From Mucilaginibacter segetis (GTDB taxonomy: Bacteria; Bacteroidota; Bacteroidia; Sphingobacteriales; Sphingobacteriaceae), in assembly GCF_016522075.1 (NCBI RefSeq), contig NZ_JAEHFW010000002.1:434001-498000 (forward strand): 64,000 nucleotides of DNA. The letters run 5' to 3'. Below, in pieces: positions 45,314-53,112 of the stretch (positions are counted from its first letter, which is position 1; the number at the start of each line of letters is the position of its first letter). The notes under the pieces were generated by a model. That model was given only the letters and a program-made list of their open reading frames with translations, did no database searches and was not told the DNA's origin. A program made the translations under genes and the position numbers.

Positions 45314-46632
45314 ATATACTTATTATCGATCTGTTTATTAGCCTTGGCACCTAATTTCTTTATTTTTTCGGCGGTAATCGTGAGATTCCCTCTGCCATCA
45401 GTGAGCTTATTTAGTGCCTTGTCGTAATTATCCTGTGTTTGTTTGATGTTTTTGCCAATGCCTTCCATATCGCCGACAAAACCTACAAACTTATCATACA
45501 TATCGCCACTTAAACGTGCTATCTCCAATACATTACGATTTTGGCGTTCCTGTTTCCAGATGCTGGCTATAGTGCGTAGCGTAGCTAATAAGGTTGATGG
45601 ACTTACAATTACCACCCGTTTATCCCAGGCATCACTAAACAGGTCGGCATCAAGTTGTACGGCAAAACTGAATGAGGATTCTATCGGTACAAATAGCAGT
45701 ACAAAATCAGGGGAATTTATCTCGTGCAGCGCGTGATAATTTTTTGACGATAAACCAAGCACATGGTTACGAATAGATTCAATATGAGCTTTAGAGAATA
45801 ATTTACGCTCTTCTTCAGTTTCGCAGTTAACCAGCTTTTCGTAAGCTATAAGCGACACCTTTGAATCTATTATCAGGTGTTTATCGTCAGGCAGATCAAT
45901 AATAACATCAGGCTGTAATCTTCCTCCCTCCAAAGCATTGAAGCTCGCCTGTACCCGGTACTCGCGGTCTCTGATCAAACCCGAGCGTTCTAACACCTTT
46001 TCCAGTATCACCTCGCCCCAGTTACCCTGCTTTTTATTGTCGCCCTTAAGTGCTTTAGTCAGGTTTGACGCCTCAGTGCTTATCAGTTTATTCAGGTCCA
46101 TCAACTGGGTAATTACACCCTTCAGTGTATTTCGTTCGGCTGCTTCCATATTATAAACCTTGTCTACCTTGTCCTCAAAAGCTTTTATATTCTCTTTAAG
46201 CGGATTCAGTATCGTATCTATACTCAGTTTATTTACATCGGTAAACTCTCGCGATTTTTCTTTCAGCAATTTCTCTGCAATGTTCTCGAACTCACGCTGG
46301 AAATATACGCGGGTTTGTTCGATCTCTGCTTTTTGCTCAATAAGCTTTTCCTGCTGCGCCTTAAAAAATGACCGCGACGATTCTAAGGATTGATTGGCCT
46401 GAGCGAGTTGTGAGCGTTCGTAAATTAACTCATCAAGCAGCCGGTTTTTTTCTTGGCTTAAGCTATCGGCCCGTTGCTCTGCTTTGGCCAGGTTTATTTT
46501 TAAAGCGTCAGTTTCAATCTTCAATGCTTCAAGTTCGGCCATTGATATGCCTTTTACAGGTTTTTTGAAGATGGTAAATACAAGAGCTAAAACAGCAATA
46601 ACACCTACAATAACTAAAACAACACTTTCCAT
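45301..46632 (-). CDS. rmuC: DNA recombination protein RmuC
   Basis: 443 residues. N-terminal membrane segment (about 3-21), long coiled coil (about 35-200), then the RmuC nuclease-like core (about 190-390): NWGEVILEKVLERSGLIRDREY, LQPDVIIDLPDDKHLIIDSKVSL, FVPIESSF and VSPSTLLATLRTIASIWKQE. RmuC limits recombination between inverted repeats and is a predicted PD-(D/E)XK-type protein. It overlaps a hairpin at its 3' end. Confidence 0.95.
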   Translation of the reverse strand: MESVVLVIVGVIAVLALVFTIFKKPVKGISMAELEALKIETDALKINLAKAEQRADSLSQEKNRLLDELIYERSQLAQANQSLESSRSFFKAQQEKLIEQKAEIEQTRVYFQREFENIAEKLLKEKSREFTDVNKLSIDTILNPLKENIKAFEDKVDKVYNMEAAERNTLKGVITQLMDLNKLISTEASNLTKALKGDNKKQGNWGEVILEKVLERSGLIRDREYRVQASFNALEGGRLQPDVIIDLPDDKHLIIDSKVSLIAYEKLVNCETEEERKLFSKAHIESIRNHVLGLSSKNYHALHEINSPDFVLLFVPIESSFSFAVQLDADLFSDAWDKRVVIVSPSTLLATLRTIASIWKQERQNRNVLEIARLSGDMYDKFVGFVGDMEGIGKNIKQTQDNYDKALNKLTDGRGNLTITAEKIKKLGAKANKQIDNKYISEE

Positions 46633-46782
46633 AATGATAAAAATATTAGCAAAACTAATATATAAATTATGTTTTGCTCTAATATGAGCTGTGCTTTATA
46701 AATGACCGATGGCGCCCATAAAGGAAACATAATGCATGGCACCTATCTGTTTGATAAGAAGTCTTTTAGGAAGTAAAACCGT

Positions 46783-48075
46783 TTATTTACAAAATTTTTC
46801 CAGGTTTTCAGCCGCACTTTGATCTCCTAATTCAGCCCCCTTTTTAAAATCTGCGCAAGATCCGCTATCGTCATGTAGTAAATGTTTGGCAAACCCTCGG
46901 TTATTATAAGTATTGCCATCGTTAGGGTCAAGTATTATCGCCTGATCGTAGTCTTTAATAGCACCTACATAATCATCCAATAAACGCTTTGCCACACCTC
47001 TGTTATTAAAAGCATTTACATATTTAGCGTCCATATTAATAACGAGCGTATAATCTTCAATGGCATTTTTATAATCCTCTAAACTTAGCTTGGTGTTTCC
47101 TCGTTTAAAATAACCATCAGGGTCTTTGGGTTTTAGCTTTATATATTTTTCATAACAATCTAAAGCCTCTATAAAATTATTAAGCTTATCGTATGCCAAC
47201 CCTTTGTTATAATATGACGGAGTGTATTTCGGATTTATAGCGATATTTTTATTTGCATCTTCAATGGCTCCTTCATAATCCTCAATGTCGTATTTTGCTA
47301 TTCCCCTGTTATTATAGGCATCCAAAAAATTGGGGTCTAGTTTTATCGCTATGGAATAGTCGGCAATAGCCCCATTATAATCTTGTAAATAACGTTTTGC
47401 ATCACCACGACTATAATAGCCATCAGCATACGCAGAATCTAAATGAATGGCCTTCGTAAAATCTTCGATAGCTCCTTTATAGTCTTCGATTAAAATTTTA
47501 GTAAGCCCTTTATTATAATGAGGCCTGAAATTTTGGGGATTAAGTGCTATGGCTTTGTCATATTCTGCCAATGCTCCGCTGTAATCCATAAGGCGTTTTT
47601 TAGTTATTCCTAATTCATTATAAAAATCCTCATCTGTCGGATCAATGGCTACCGCCCTTGTATAATCCTCAATGGCACCCTTATAATCTTCCGTTATGCG
47701 TTTTACTAATCCGCGGTTATAGTAAGCCGCAGAACTGTTCGGTTTAAAAACAAGATATTGGGTGTAATCTTTTATGGCTCCGGTATAATCTTCTAATGCC
47801 TGTTTAGTGCGGCCTCTTTCTAAATAAGCTCCGTAATATTTGGCATCCAGGATTATTACTTTATTTAAATCTAATAACGCACCCTGGTAATTGTTCAGGC
47901 CAAATTTTGCACATGCCCGTTTGTAATAAGCATCTGCATCATTCGGGGTTTTTGCTATTGCCCGGGTATAATACTTAACGGTGCTTACATATTTTACGCT
48001 ATCAGTATTAAGTTTGTTTGATTGGGCTTTTGCCAGCAATGGCAAAAATAGTGTGATAAGTATTAACTTTTTCAT
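46783..48075 (-). CDS. Secreted tetratricopeptide repeat protein
   Basis: 430 residues. The signal peptide (MKKLILITLFLPLLAKAQ) supports ATG 48075 instead of the longer ORF from 48129. The rest is about eleven to twelve TPR units of 34 residues in near-perfect register, each like EDYKGAIEDYTRAVAIDPTDEDFYNELG. It is a periplasmic scaffold for protein-protein contacts with no enzymatic domain. The repeated units also make the DNA quasi-periodic at 102 bp. Confidence 0.9.
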   Translation of the reverse strand: MKKLILITLFLPLLAKAQSNKLNTDSVKYVSTVKYYTRAIAKTPNDADAYYKRACAKFGLNNYQGALLDLNKVIILDAKYYGAYLERGRTKQALEDYTGAIKDYTQYLVFKPNSSAAYYNRGLVKRITEDYKGAIEDYTRAVAIDPTDEDFYNELGITKKRLMDYSGALAEYDKAIALNPQNFRPHYNKGLTKILIEDYKGAIEDFTKAIHLDSAYADGYYSRGDAKRYLQDYNGAIADYSIAIKLDPNFLDAYNNRGIAKYDIEDYEGAIEDANKNIAINPKYTPSYYNKGLAYDKLNNFIEALDCYEKYIKLKPKDPDGYFKRGNTKLSLEDYKNAIEDYTLVINMDAKYVNAFNNRGVAKRLLDDYVGAIKDYDQAIILDPNDGNTYNNRGFAKHLLHDDSGSCADFKKGAELGDQSAAENLEKFCK

Positions 48076-48156
48076 TCCAAGAAAAGAAGTTGGTTTAGAA
48101 TACCAATATAAATATTTTACCCAAAACAAAAGGGAATGATCTTTTATAAAGATTGA

Positions 48157-48627
48157 TTACTTCATTTTTTCAACCCTTAATCCTATATCGCTCACTTCGT
48201 GAAGCGGGTTGTCGCGCATGTTTTGTTCTACCTCGAAATGATAAACCCCTGTAGCTGGAAATTTATGGCCTATAAGTAATGGTAGTTGATAGCTGTATAA
48301 GTTACCGCTACCGCTGCCCAACCATTCCCCATCGGGAGATGCAAGCTTAAACTCATGCCGGGTTTTAACGGTAGAGTTATTAACACCCGATTCAAAAAAC
48401 AACACAAAAATGTTAGAGTATTTATAACCGCCTGTAACTCTCAAGTTAAAATAGATATTATAGGGAATACTCGGATCGTCAATTTTTACATTATACCTAA
48501 CCCGGTTAACATAAGCCCAGTTATGATTAGGAACAGGTTTGTTTTGGTCAAATACCGATAATGGATCGGTGCAACTTTGTACAAGCACAATTATTACAAT
48601 GATCCATATAGATTTAAAGCGATACAT
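48157..48627 (-). CDS. gldH: Gliding motility lipoprotein GldH
   Basis: 156 residues. Lipobox VQSC (Cys near residue 19). Residues 25-150 match GldH: FDQNKPVPNHNWAYVNRVRYNV, YFNLRVTGGYKYSNIFVLF, GEWLGSGSGNLYSYQLPLL and FPATGVYHFEVEQNMRDNPL. GldH belongs to the Bacteroidota gliding/type IX machinery but also occurs in non-gliders. Its ATG overlaps the ricT TAA by one base, so it is the last gene of holB-ricT-gldH. Confidence 0.92.
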   Translation of the reverse strand: MYRFKSIWIIVIIVLVQSCTDPLSVFDQNKPVPNHNWAYVNRVRYNVKIDDPSIPYNIYFNLRVTGGYKYSNIFVLFFESGVNNSTVKTRHEFKLASPDGEWLGSGSGNLYSYQLPLLIGHKFPATGVYHFEVEQNMRDNPLHEVSDIGLRVEKMK

Positions 48628-49928
48628 TATTCCTGGTTATTCTTATTGTTGTTATCGCGATTTTGATTGGTACGGTGAGGCCTGTGACGCCTGTTTCTGT
48701 TGTTGCGGGGCTTCGCGTTTTCGTTCTTTACATTCGTATCTGATTCTACTGATGGTTTCGCTTGCTGAGGCTGTGTATGATTATTTGTACCTGAACCTGA
48801 TTTTTTATTCCGGTTCTTGCTTTTTTTCTTATTACGGTTGCGCTCATCAAGTCGGGTTAAACTATCCTGACCTACTACATTTTCATAATCAAGCACTTTT
48901 GCCGGCTTGGTCTCAATTTCCAAAATCTCTCCGAGATCTGGAGGAATAACGCCATCGCGGTTCAATTTTTGAATTTCCTTTACCCTATCAATATGCAGAG
49001 GAACCCAGGCATCCTCTCGAGGATAGCTAAACCACATCATTTTCTTGAAGATATCCGTTTTTTGTAAACGCGCGTCACCCTTCTCTGTTCTGAGGGTATT
49101 TACATTATCCGGAATATGCTTTAAAGCATCCATATAAGTGTCTAATTCGTAATTAAGACAACATTTTAATTTCCCGCATTGCCCGGCAAGTTTAAGGGTG
49201 TTCAATGAAAGGTTTTGATATCGCGCAGCTGAGGTAGAAACGGTTTTAAAATCGGTAAGCCAGGTAGAACAGCAAAGTTCGCGTCCGCAAGAACCAATGC
49301 CTCCTAAACGGCTTGCTTCCTGCCGCATCCCTATCTGCCGCATTTCAATGCGGATACGAAATGCTTCAGCCATTTTTTTAATTAGTTCCCTGAAATCCAC
49401 CCGACCTTCTGCCGTATAATAAAAAGTAGCCTTAGTTTTATCTCCCTGATAATCCACGTCACTTATTTTCATGCTCAGGTTAAGTTCCAGTGCCAGTGTG
49501 CGTGATTTGTGCATGGTTTCCCACTCCAGATCTTTTGCCATCTTCCATTTATCTACATCGGCAGGTGTAGCCCGTCGATATATCTTTTTTACAACGTCGG
49601 CTTCCTTAACGTGGCGTTTAACCATTTGCATCCTAACTAACTCACCGGTTATAGAAACGTGGCCTATATCATACCCGCCGGTGGTAGTTTCAACCGCTAC
49701 TAAATCACCTGTTTCTAGATAGATATTATCATTATTATGATAAAACTCCTTACGCGAGCCTTTAAATTTTACCTCTACAATTGAAAAAGGCTTATAATTG
49801 TTAGGCATATCCATATGCGATAGCCAATCGTAAACATCTAATTTGCTGCAACCATTTGTAAGGCATGAGCCATTACTTTTGCAGCCTGCGGGCGAACATC
49901 CGCCCGTTGAGCAACTTCCGCATCCCAT
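48627..49928 (-). CDS. ricT: PSP1-domain protein, RicT/YaaT-like
   Basis: 433 residues. The PSP1 core (about 45-330) has LVAVETTTGGYDIGHVSITGE, IEMRQIGMRQEASRLGGIGSCGRELCCSTWL and AGQCGKLKCCLNYELD. The N-terminus is unusually Cys-rich (Cys at 3, 6, 11, 16, 22, 27), and the C-terminus is a disordered Asn/Arg-rich tail. In Bacillus, RicT works in a [4Fe-4S]-containing Ric complex affecting RNA processing; here a role is inferred only by family. It is 2 bp after holB and overlaps gldH. Confidence 0.9.
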   Translation of the reverse strand: MGCGSCSTGGCSPAGCKSNGSCLTNGCSKLDVYDWLSHMDMPNNYKPFSIVEVKFKGSRKEFYHNNDNIYLETGDLVAVETTTGGYDIGHVSITGELVRMQMVKRHVKEADVVKKIYRRATPADVDKWKMAKDLEWETMHKSRTLALELNLSMKISDVDYQGDKTKATFYYTAEGRVDFRELIKKMAEAFRIRIEMRQIGMRQEASRLGGIGSCGRELCCSTWLTDFKTVSTSAARYQNLSLNTLKLAGQCGKLKCCLNYELDTYMDALKHIPDNVNTLRTEKGDARLQKTDIFKKMMWFSYPREDAWVPLHIDRVKEIQKLNRDGVIPPDLGEILEIETKPAKVLDYENVVGQDSLTRLDERNRNKKKSKNRNKKSGSGTNNHTQPQQAKPSVESDTNVKNENAKPRNNRNRRHRPHRTNQNRDNNNKNNQE

Positions 49929-49930
49929 AA

Positions 49931-51076
49931 TTAATTCGGTATATAATGATTCCCCGTGGGGATAGTTTTTAAGTTTAATATTTTAATAATCTGCAAAGAT
50001 ACGTCTAAAAACAAGATTTTAGGGTTAGCATTGCGTTCAATATGATAATGAGCTTTTTCCAACTCTTCAACAATAGCCTGTGCTTTTGGTATATTCATTA
50101 CCGAGGCCATTTTTTTTGCAGTATCAAGCTCTCGTTCCGGCAGATGTACCATGGTGATTGCGTCGGCAAGTATTAAACAACACTCACGTATAAAATTAGT
50201 TCCGTAACGTAAAAAGTTCTTTTGATTCTCACGTCCCATTTTTGCAGTTTGTTCAACAAACGTTAATACATCCAGCCCCTTATTAGCAAAACAAAAACGC
50301 AGCCATTGCACAAATAACGCATGGTAGCTTTTGGCATCGTGCTGTAGCATGCGCAATGCATCTGTTAAATTGCCATTGCTTAGATAAGCTATTTCAGCAG
50401 CTGCAGTTTCGGTTTGGTGATGGCGGGTTATAAGGTAATCTTTTATATCGTTATAGGCAAGCGTTGGCACTTTTATCAATTGGGTTCGCGATAAGATCGT
50501 ATTTAATATCTGATCCTGATTTTGAGCTACTAAAATAAAAAGTGTATTAGGCTGGGGTTCCTCAATAACTTTTAAAAGTGCATTCCCCTCTTTATCCAGA
50601 TATTCCGGCAGCCAAAGAATAAGTACCTTGTATTTTGATTCAAAAGGTTTAAAACTTAGTTTTTTAATAATTTGGTGGCATTCCGCAATGTTTATATTGG
50701 CTTGTTTGTTTTCCGCATCCAAATAACCACGCCAAATGTCCAGGTTTATATAAGGGTTGGCTATAAAAGCTTCGCGCCATTGTTCAATAAAAGTTAAGGC
50801 GGTATCGTCTTTGTGCTTTGCAAAAAACGGATAAGAGAAATGTAGATCGGGATGCATCAGCTTTTGATATTTACGGCATGATGAACAAACCCCGCAAGAG
50901 TCATCGGGTTGCTTATCTTCACAAGATAAATATTGCGCGTAGGCAACAGCAAGCGGCAAACTGCCCGAACCCTCAGGTCCTAACAAAAGCTGGGCATGGC
51001 TCACACGATTTTCGTTGACCGCCTTTATCAGCTGGCGCTTTAAGGTATCCTGTCCAATTATTTCCTTAAACTGCAT
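49931..51076 (-). CDS. holB: DNA polymerase III subunit delta prime
   Basis: 381 residues of the clamp-loader AAA+ family. FKEIIGQDTLKRQLIKAV, P-loop-like LLLGPEGSGSLPLAVAYAQYL (divergent), zinc module C-x8-C-x2-C-x2-C in SCEDKQPDDSCGVCSSC, KYKVLILWLPEYLDKEGNALLKVIEEP, and the sensor-like LSRTQLI. The degenerate Walker A is normal for delta prime. First gene of the conserved Bacteroidota order holB-ricT-gldH. Confidence 0.93.
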   Translation of the reverse strand: MQFKEIIGQDTLKRQLIKAVNENRVSHAQLLLGPEGSGSLPLAVAYAQYLSCEDKQPDDSCGVCSSCRKYQKLMHPDLHFSYPFFAKHKDDTALTFIEQWREAFIANPYINLDIWRGYLDAENKQANINIAECHQIIKKLSFKPFESKYKVLILWLPEYLDKEGNALLKVIEEPQPNTLFILVAQNQDQILNTILSRTQLIKVPTLAYNDIKDYLITRHHQTETAAAEIAYLSNGNLTDALRMLQHDAKSYHALFVQWLRFCFANKGLDVLTFVEQTAKMGRENQKNFLRYGTNFIRECCLILADAITMVHLPERELDTAKKMASVMNIPKAQAIVEELEKAHYHIERNANPKILFLDVSLQIIKILNLKTIPTGNHYIPN

Positions 51077-51117
51077 TGGTGCAAAATAAGAAATAGATTT
51101 TAGATGTGAGATATTAG

Positions 51118-51149
51118 ATTTGAGCGGTTAATTGGTTTACCTATCTTTG
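51118..51149 (+). promoter_or_regulatory. Full Bacteroidota promoter for the ruvX leader ORF (TTTG - 20 bp - TATCTTTG)
   Basis: TTTG at 51118-51121 and TATCTTTG at 51142-51149 are 20 bp apart, the ideal -33/-7 spacing. The box ends 4 nt before an ATG at 51154, not near the ruvX ATG at 51207. Confidence 0.7.
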
Positions 51150-51153
51150 ATAC

Positions 51154-51210
51154 ATGTTTACATTTATGCCACGGTATTTGATTTTCCTGTTTAAAAACTG
51201 CCTGTTATGA
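51154..51210 (+). CDS. Putative 18-codon leader ORF overlapping ruvX
   Basis: Encodes MFTFMPRYLIFLFKNCLL, then TGA overlapping the ruvX ATG (ATGA, 51207-51210). It begins 4 nt after a consensus promoter, so the mRNA would be leaderless at this ATG. Translation could deliver ribosomes to ruvX by termination-reinitiation. The peptide is hydrophobic and unlike known leader peptides. It could be chance, since it depends only on promoter geometry and the overlap. Confidence 0.4.
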   Translation: MFTFMPRYLIFLFKNCLL

Positions 51211-51614
51211 GAATAATGGCTTTTGATTATGGTACCAAGCGCATCGGCATTGCGGTAACCGATCCTATGCAAATTATTGCAACCGGACTTGATACGGTAC
51301 ATCCGTTAAAAATCATAGATTATTTAAAAAAATATGTGCTTACAAATCCGGTAGAAAGATTTATAGTAGGCGAACCTAAACAAATGAATAACATGCCATC
51401 ACAATCTGCAATACATGTAAAAGGGTTTGTAAATTTACTTAAAAAAACTTTTCCGGATATACCAGTCCAAATGTTGGATGAGCGCTTTACCTCTAAAATG
51501 GCGTCTGCAACTATTGCGCAAAGCGGTATGAACAGAAAGGCAAGACAAAACAAAGAACTGGTTGATACCATATCTGCCGTTATTTTATTACAAAACTGGA
51601 TGGAGTATAAATAG
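51207..51614 (+). CDS. ruvX: Holliday junction resolvase-like YqgF (RuvX)
   Basis: 135 residues of the RNase H-like YqgF family. N-terminal catalytic strand AFDYGTKRIGIAVTDP (acidic Asp near residue 6), ERFIVGEPKQMNN, QMLDERFTSKMASATI, and the C-terminal acidic NKELVDTISAVILLQNWME. Involved in pre-16S rRNA 5' maturation or Holliday junction resolution. ATG 51207 overlaps the stop of an 18-codon leader ORF. Confidence 0.95.
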   Translation: MRIMAFDYGTKRIGIAVTDPMQIIATGLDTVHPLKIIDYLKKYVLTNPVERFIVGEPKQMNNMPSQSAIHVKGFVNLLKKTFPDIPVQMLDERFTSKMASATIAQSGMNRKARQNKELVDTISAVILLQNWMEYK

Positions 51615-51649
51615 GTACATCTTTTTGTAAACATAGATTGATGAAAAAT

Positions 51650-51686
51650 AAAGGCCGCAAGAAATATGACATTTCTTGCGACCTTT
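51650..51686. terminator. Bidirectional terminator between ruvX and glutathione peroxidase
   Basis: 16-bp stem with one mismatch (51650-51665 / 51671-51686), loop ATGAC, A-rich to the left and T-rich to the right, so it can end both converging transcripts. Confidence 0.8.
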
Positions 51687-51702
51687 ATTTTATTATGATA
51701 CC

Positions 51703-52218
51703 TTATAAAGCGCTTGTAATACGTGGATCTAAAGGAGTTACCTGTGAACGGTAACGATGTATCAGGTTGCCATTTTCATCTATCAGGAATTTTTCGAAGT
51801 TCCATTTAATTTCACCGGTAAAGTCGGGATTTGAAGCTTCGGTAAGATATTTAAATAACGGATCAATATCATCACCTTTAACGCTCACCTTTGAACTTAG
51901 CGGGAATGTAACGCCATAGTTTTTTTCGCAAAAAGTTTTAATTTCTGTATTGGCGCCCGGTTCCTGGCTGCCAAAGTTATTGGCAGGGAAACCTATAACC
52001 ACAACCTTGTCTTTATATTCATCTGCAAGTTTTTGTAATTCGGCATATTGCGGAGTAAAACCACATTTTGATGCAGTGTTTACGATCAGTAATTTTTTTC
52101 CCTTGTATTTGGCAAGCGAGAATGGTTTGCCATCTATTGTTTTTAGTTTGAACTGGTATACTGTAGATGGAGCTGATGTAACAAACAGCAACGATAATAT
52201 TAAAGCTAACGTTTTCAT
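51703..52218 (-). CDS. Glutathione peroxidase family protein (Cys form)
   Basis: 171 residues with a signal peptide (MKTLALILSLLFVTSAPS). Thioredoxin-fold peroxidase: nucleophilic Cys in NTASKCGFTPQY (Sec replaced by Cys, about residue 52), conserved Gln in FPANNFGSQEPGAN, and Trp-Asn in KWNFEKFLID. It should reduce peroxides in the periplasm, probably with thioredoxin rather than glutathione as donor, as for most bacterial Cys-GPx. Confidence 0.92.
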   Translation of the reverse strand: MKTLALILSLLFVTSAPSTVYQFKLKTIDGKPFSLAKYKGKKLLIVNTASKCGFTPQYAELQKLADEYKDKVVVIGFPANNFGSQEPGANTEIKTFCEKNYGVTFPLSSKVSVKGDDIDPLFKYLTEASNPDFTGEIKWNFEKFLIDENGNLIHRYRSQVTPLDPRITSAL

Positions 52219-52257
52219 GGTTTTAATAAATTGAATATGAATAATTTGTGAGTAAAA

Positions 52258-52689
52258 TTAGCCAATAAAATTTCTTGTCGCCAAATAAAAATCTTCTTTA
52301 AATGTCATTTTTTTCTTGTCCGCGGGAGTTTTGTCTTTATAACCCAACAGATGCAATGTACCATGTATCATTACGCGGTGTAATTCCTGAACTTCAGTGA
52401 CATTAAATTTTACAGCGTTTTCGCGAATTCGCTCAACGGAGATGAATATGTCGCCGGTAATTTCTTTTCCTTGAGCGGAATTATCAAAGGTGATGATATC
52501 TGTATACGTATTGTGATCCAGGTATTGTTGATTTATGGACAATAAATATTCGTCCGAGCAAAAAATGTAATTAAGCTCTTTCAACCTATAACCTTCGGCC
52601 AAAATAGTCTCAGTTATCCATTTACGGATAGCCTGTTTGTTTTTCAGCGAATAGTTAACGTCTTCTTCAAAAAAGTTTATAGAGGGCAT
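52258..52689 (-). CDS. ybeY: Endoribonuclease YbeY
   Basis: 143 residues of UPF0054. Family text: YLDHNTYTDIITFDNS, GDIFISVERIRENA and the metal motif MIHGTLHLLGYKDK. The first two His of HxxxHxxxxxH are present, but the third position is Asp, so the metal site is H-H-D. It acts in 16S rRNA maturation and ribosome quality control. ATG shares a base with the TAA of the upstream HATPase gene (TAATG). Confidence 0.93.
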   Translation of the reverse strand: MPSINFFEEDVNYSLKNKQAIRKWITETILAEGYRLKELNYIFCSDEYLLSINQQYLDHNTYTDIITFDNSAQGKEITGDIFISVERIRENAVKFNVTEVQELHRVMIHGTLHLLGYKDKTPADKKKMTFKEDFYLATRNFIG

Positions 52690-53111
52690 TATATCTTAAA
52701 GTGAAGCTCAACCTCATTGCCTTTTGCATTGAATATGCATTGATCGGCAAGATGTTTTATTATAAATACGCCGCGACCTGTAAGTTTTTCCAGCATATCG
52801 GGAGCTGTAGGATCTGGTAAATCTGCATAATTAAAGCCCTCGCCCCCATCAGTAATGGTCCAGACAATACGCTTAGTATCAATTTCGGCATTTACAATAA
52901 CCAGTTTGTTTTCATCAAATTTATTGCCGTGTACAATGGCATTTATTACGGCTTCATTAAGGCATGTCATCATATTGGCAAAGGTGTCTTCACTTACCTG
53001 ATATTTATCAGCTATTTCTTCTATTAAATTTTCAAGCAGAGTAATGCTTTCGTGTTTTGATGGAAGCTGTAAGGTATACAATTGTCCTGCCTGAACATTC
53101 GCCTGTTCCAT
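52689..53111 (-). CDS. RsbW/SpoIIAB-like HATPase (anti-sigma factor-type kinase)
   Basis: 140 residues from ATG 53111 (one base after the DUF4175 TGA); ATG 53123 or 53135 would overlap that gene. HATPase_c_2 fold: NEAVINAIVHGNKFDENKLVIV (N-box), ITDGGEGFNYADLPDP and GRGVFIIKHLAD. Such stand-alone domains are serine kinases that bind anti-anti-sigma or sigma partners, but no partner is adjacent. Part of the DUF4175-HATPase-ybeY operon. Confidence 0.88.
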   Translation of the reverse strand: MEQANVQAGQLYTLQLPSKHESITLLENLIEEIADKYQVSEDTFANMMTCLNEAVINAIVHGNKFDENKLVIVNAEIDTKRIVWTITDGGEGFNYADLPDPTAPDMLEKLTGRGVFIIKHLADQCIFNAKGNEVELHFKI

Positions 53112-53112
53112 A

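Noticed and set aside
46783-48075. Tandem DNA repeat or satellite in the TPR gene
   Set aside because: The 102-bp periodicity is explained by degenerate 34-residue TPR units in one open frame; copies are diverged in sequence, so it is not a recent repeat array.
49931-51076. holB as a pseudogene because of a degenerate Walker A
   Set aside because: Delta prime subunits normally lack a functional P-loop; the frame is intact with all other clamp-loader motifs.
51703-52218. Selenocysteine glutathione peroxidase
   Set aside because: The active-site codon encodes Cys (SKCGFTPQY), with no in-frame TGA and no SECIS-like hairpin needed.
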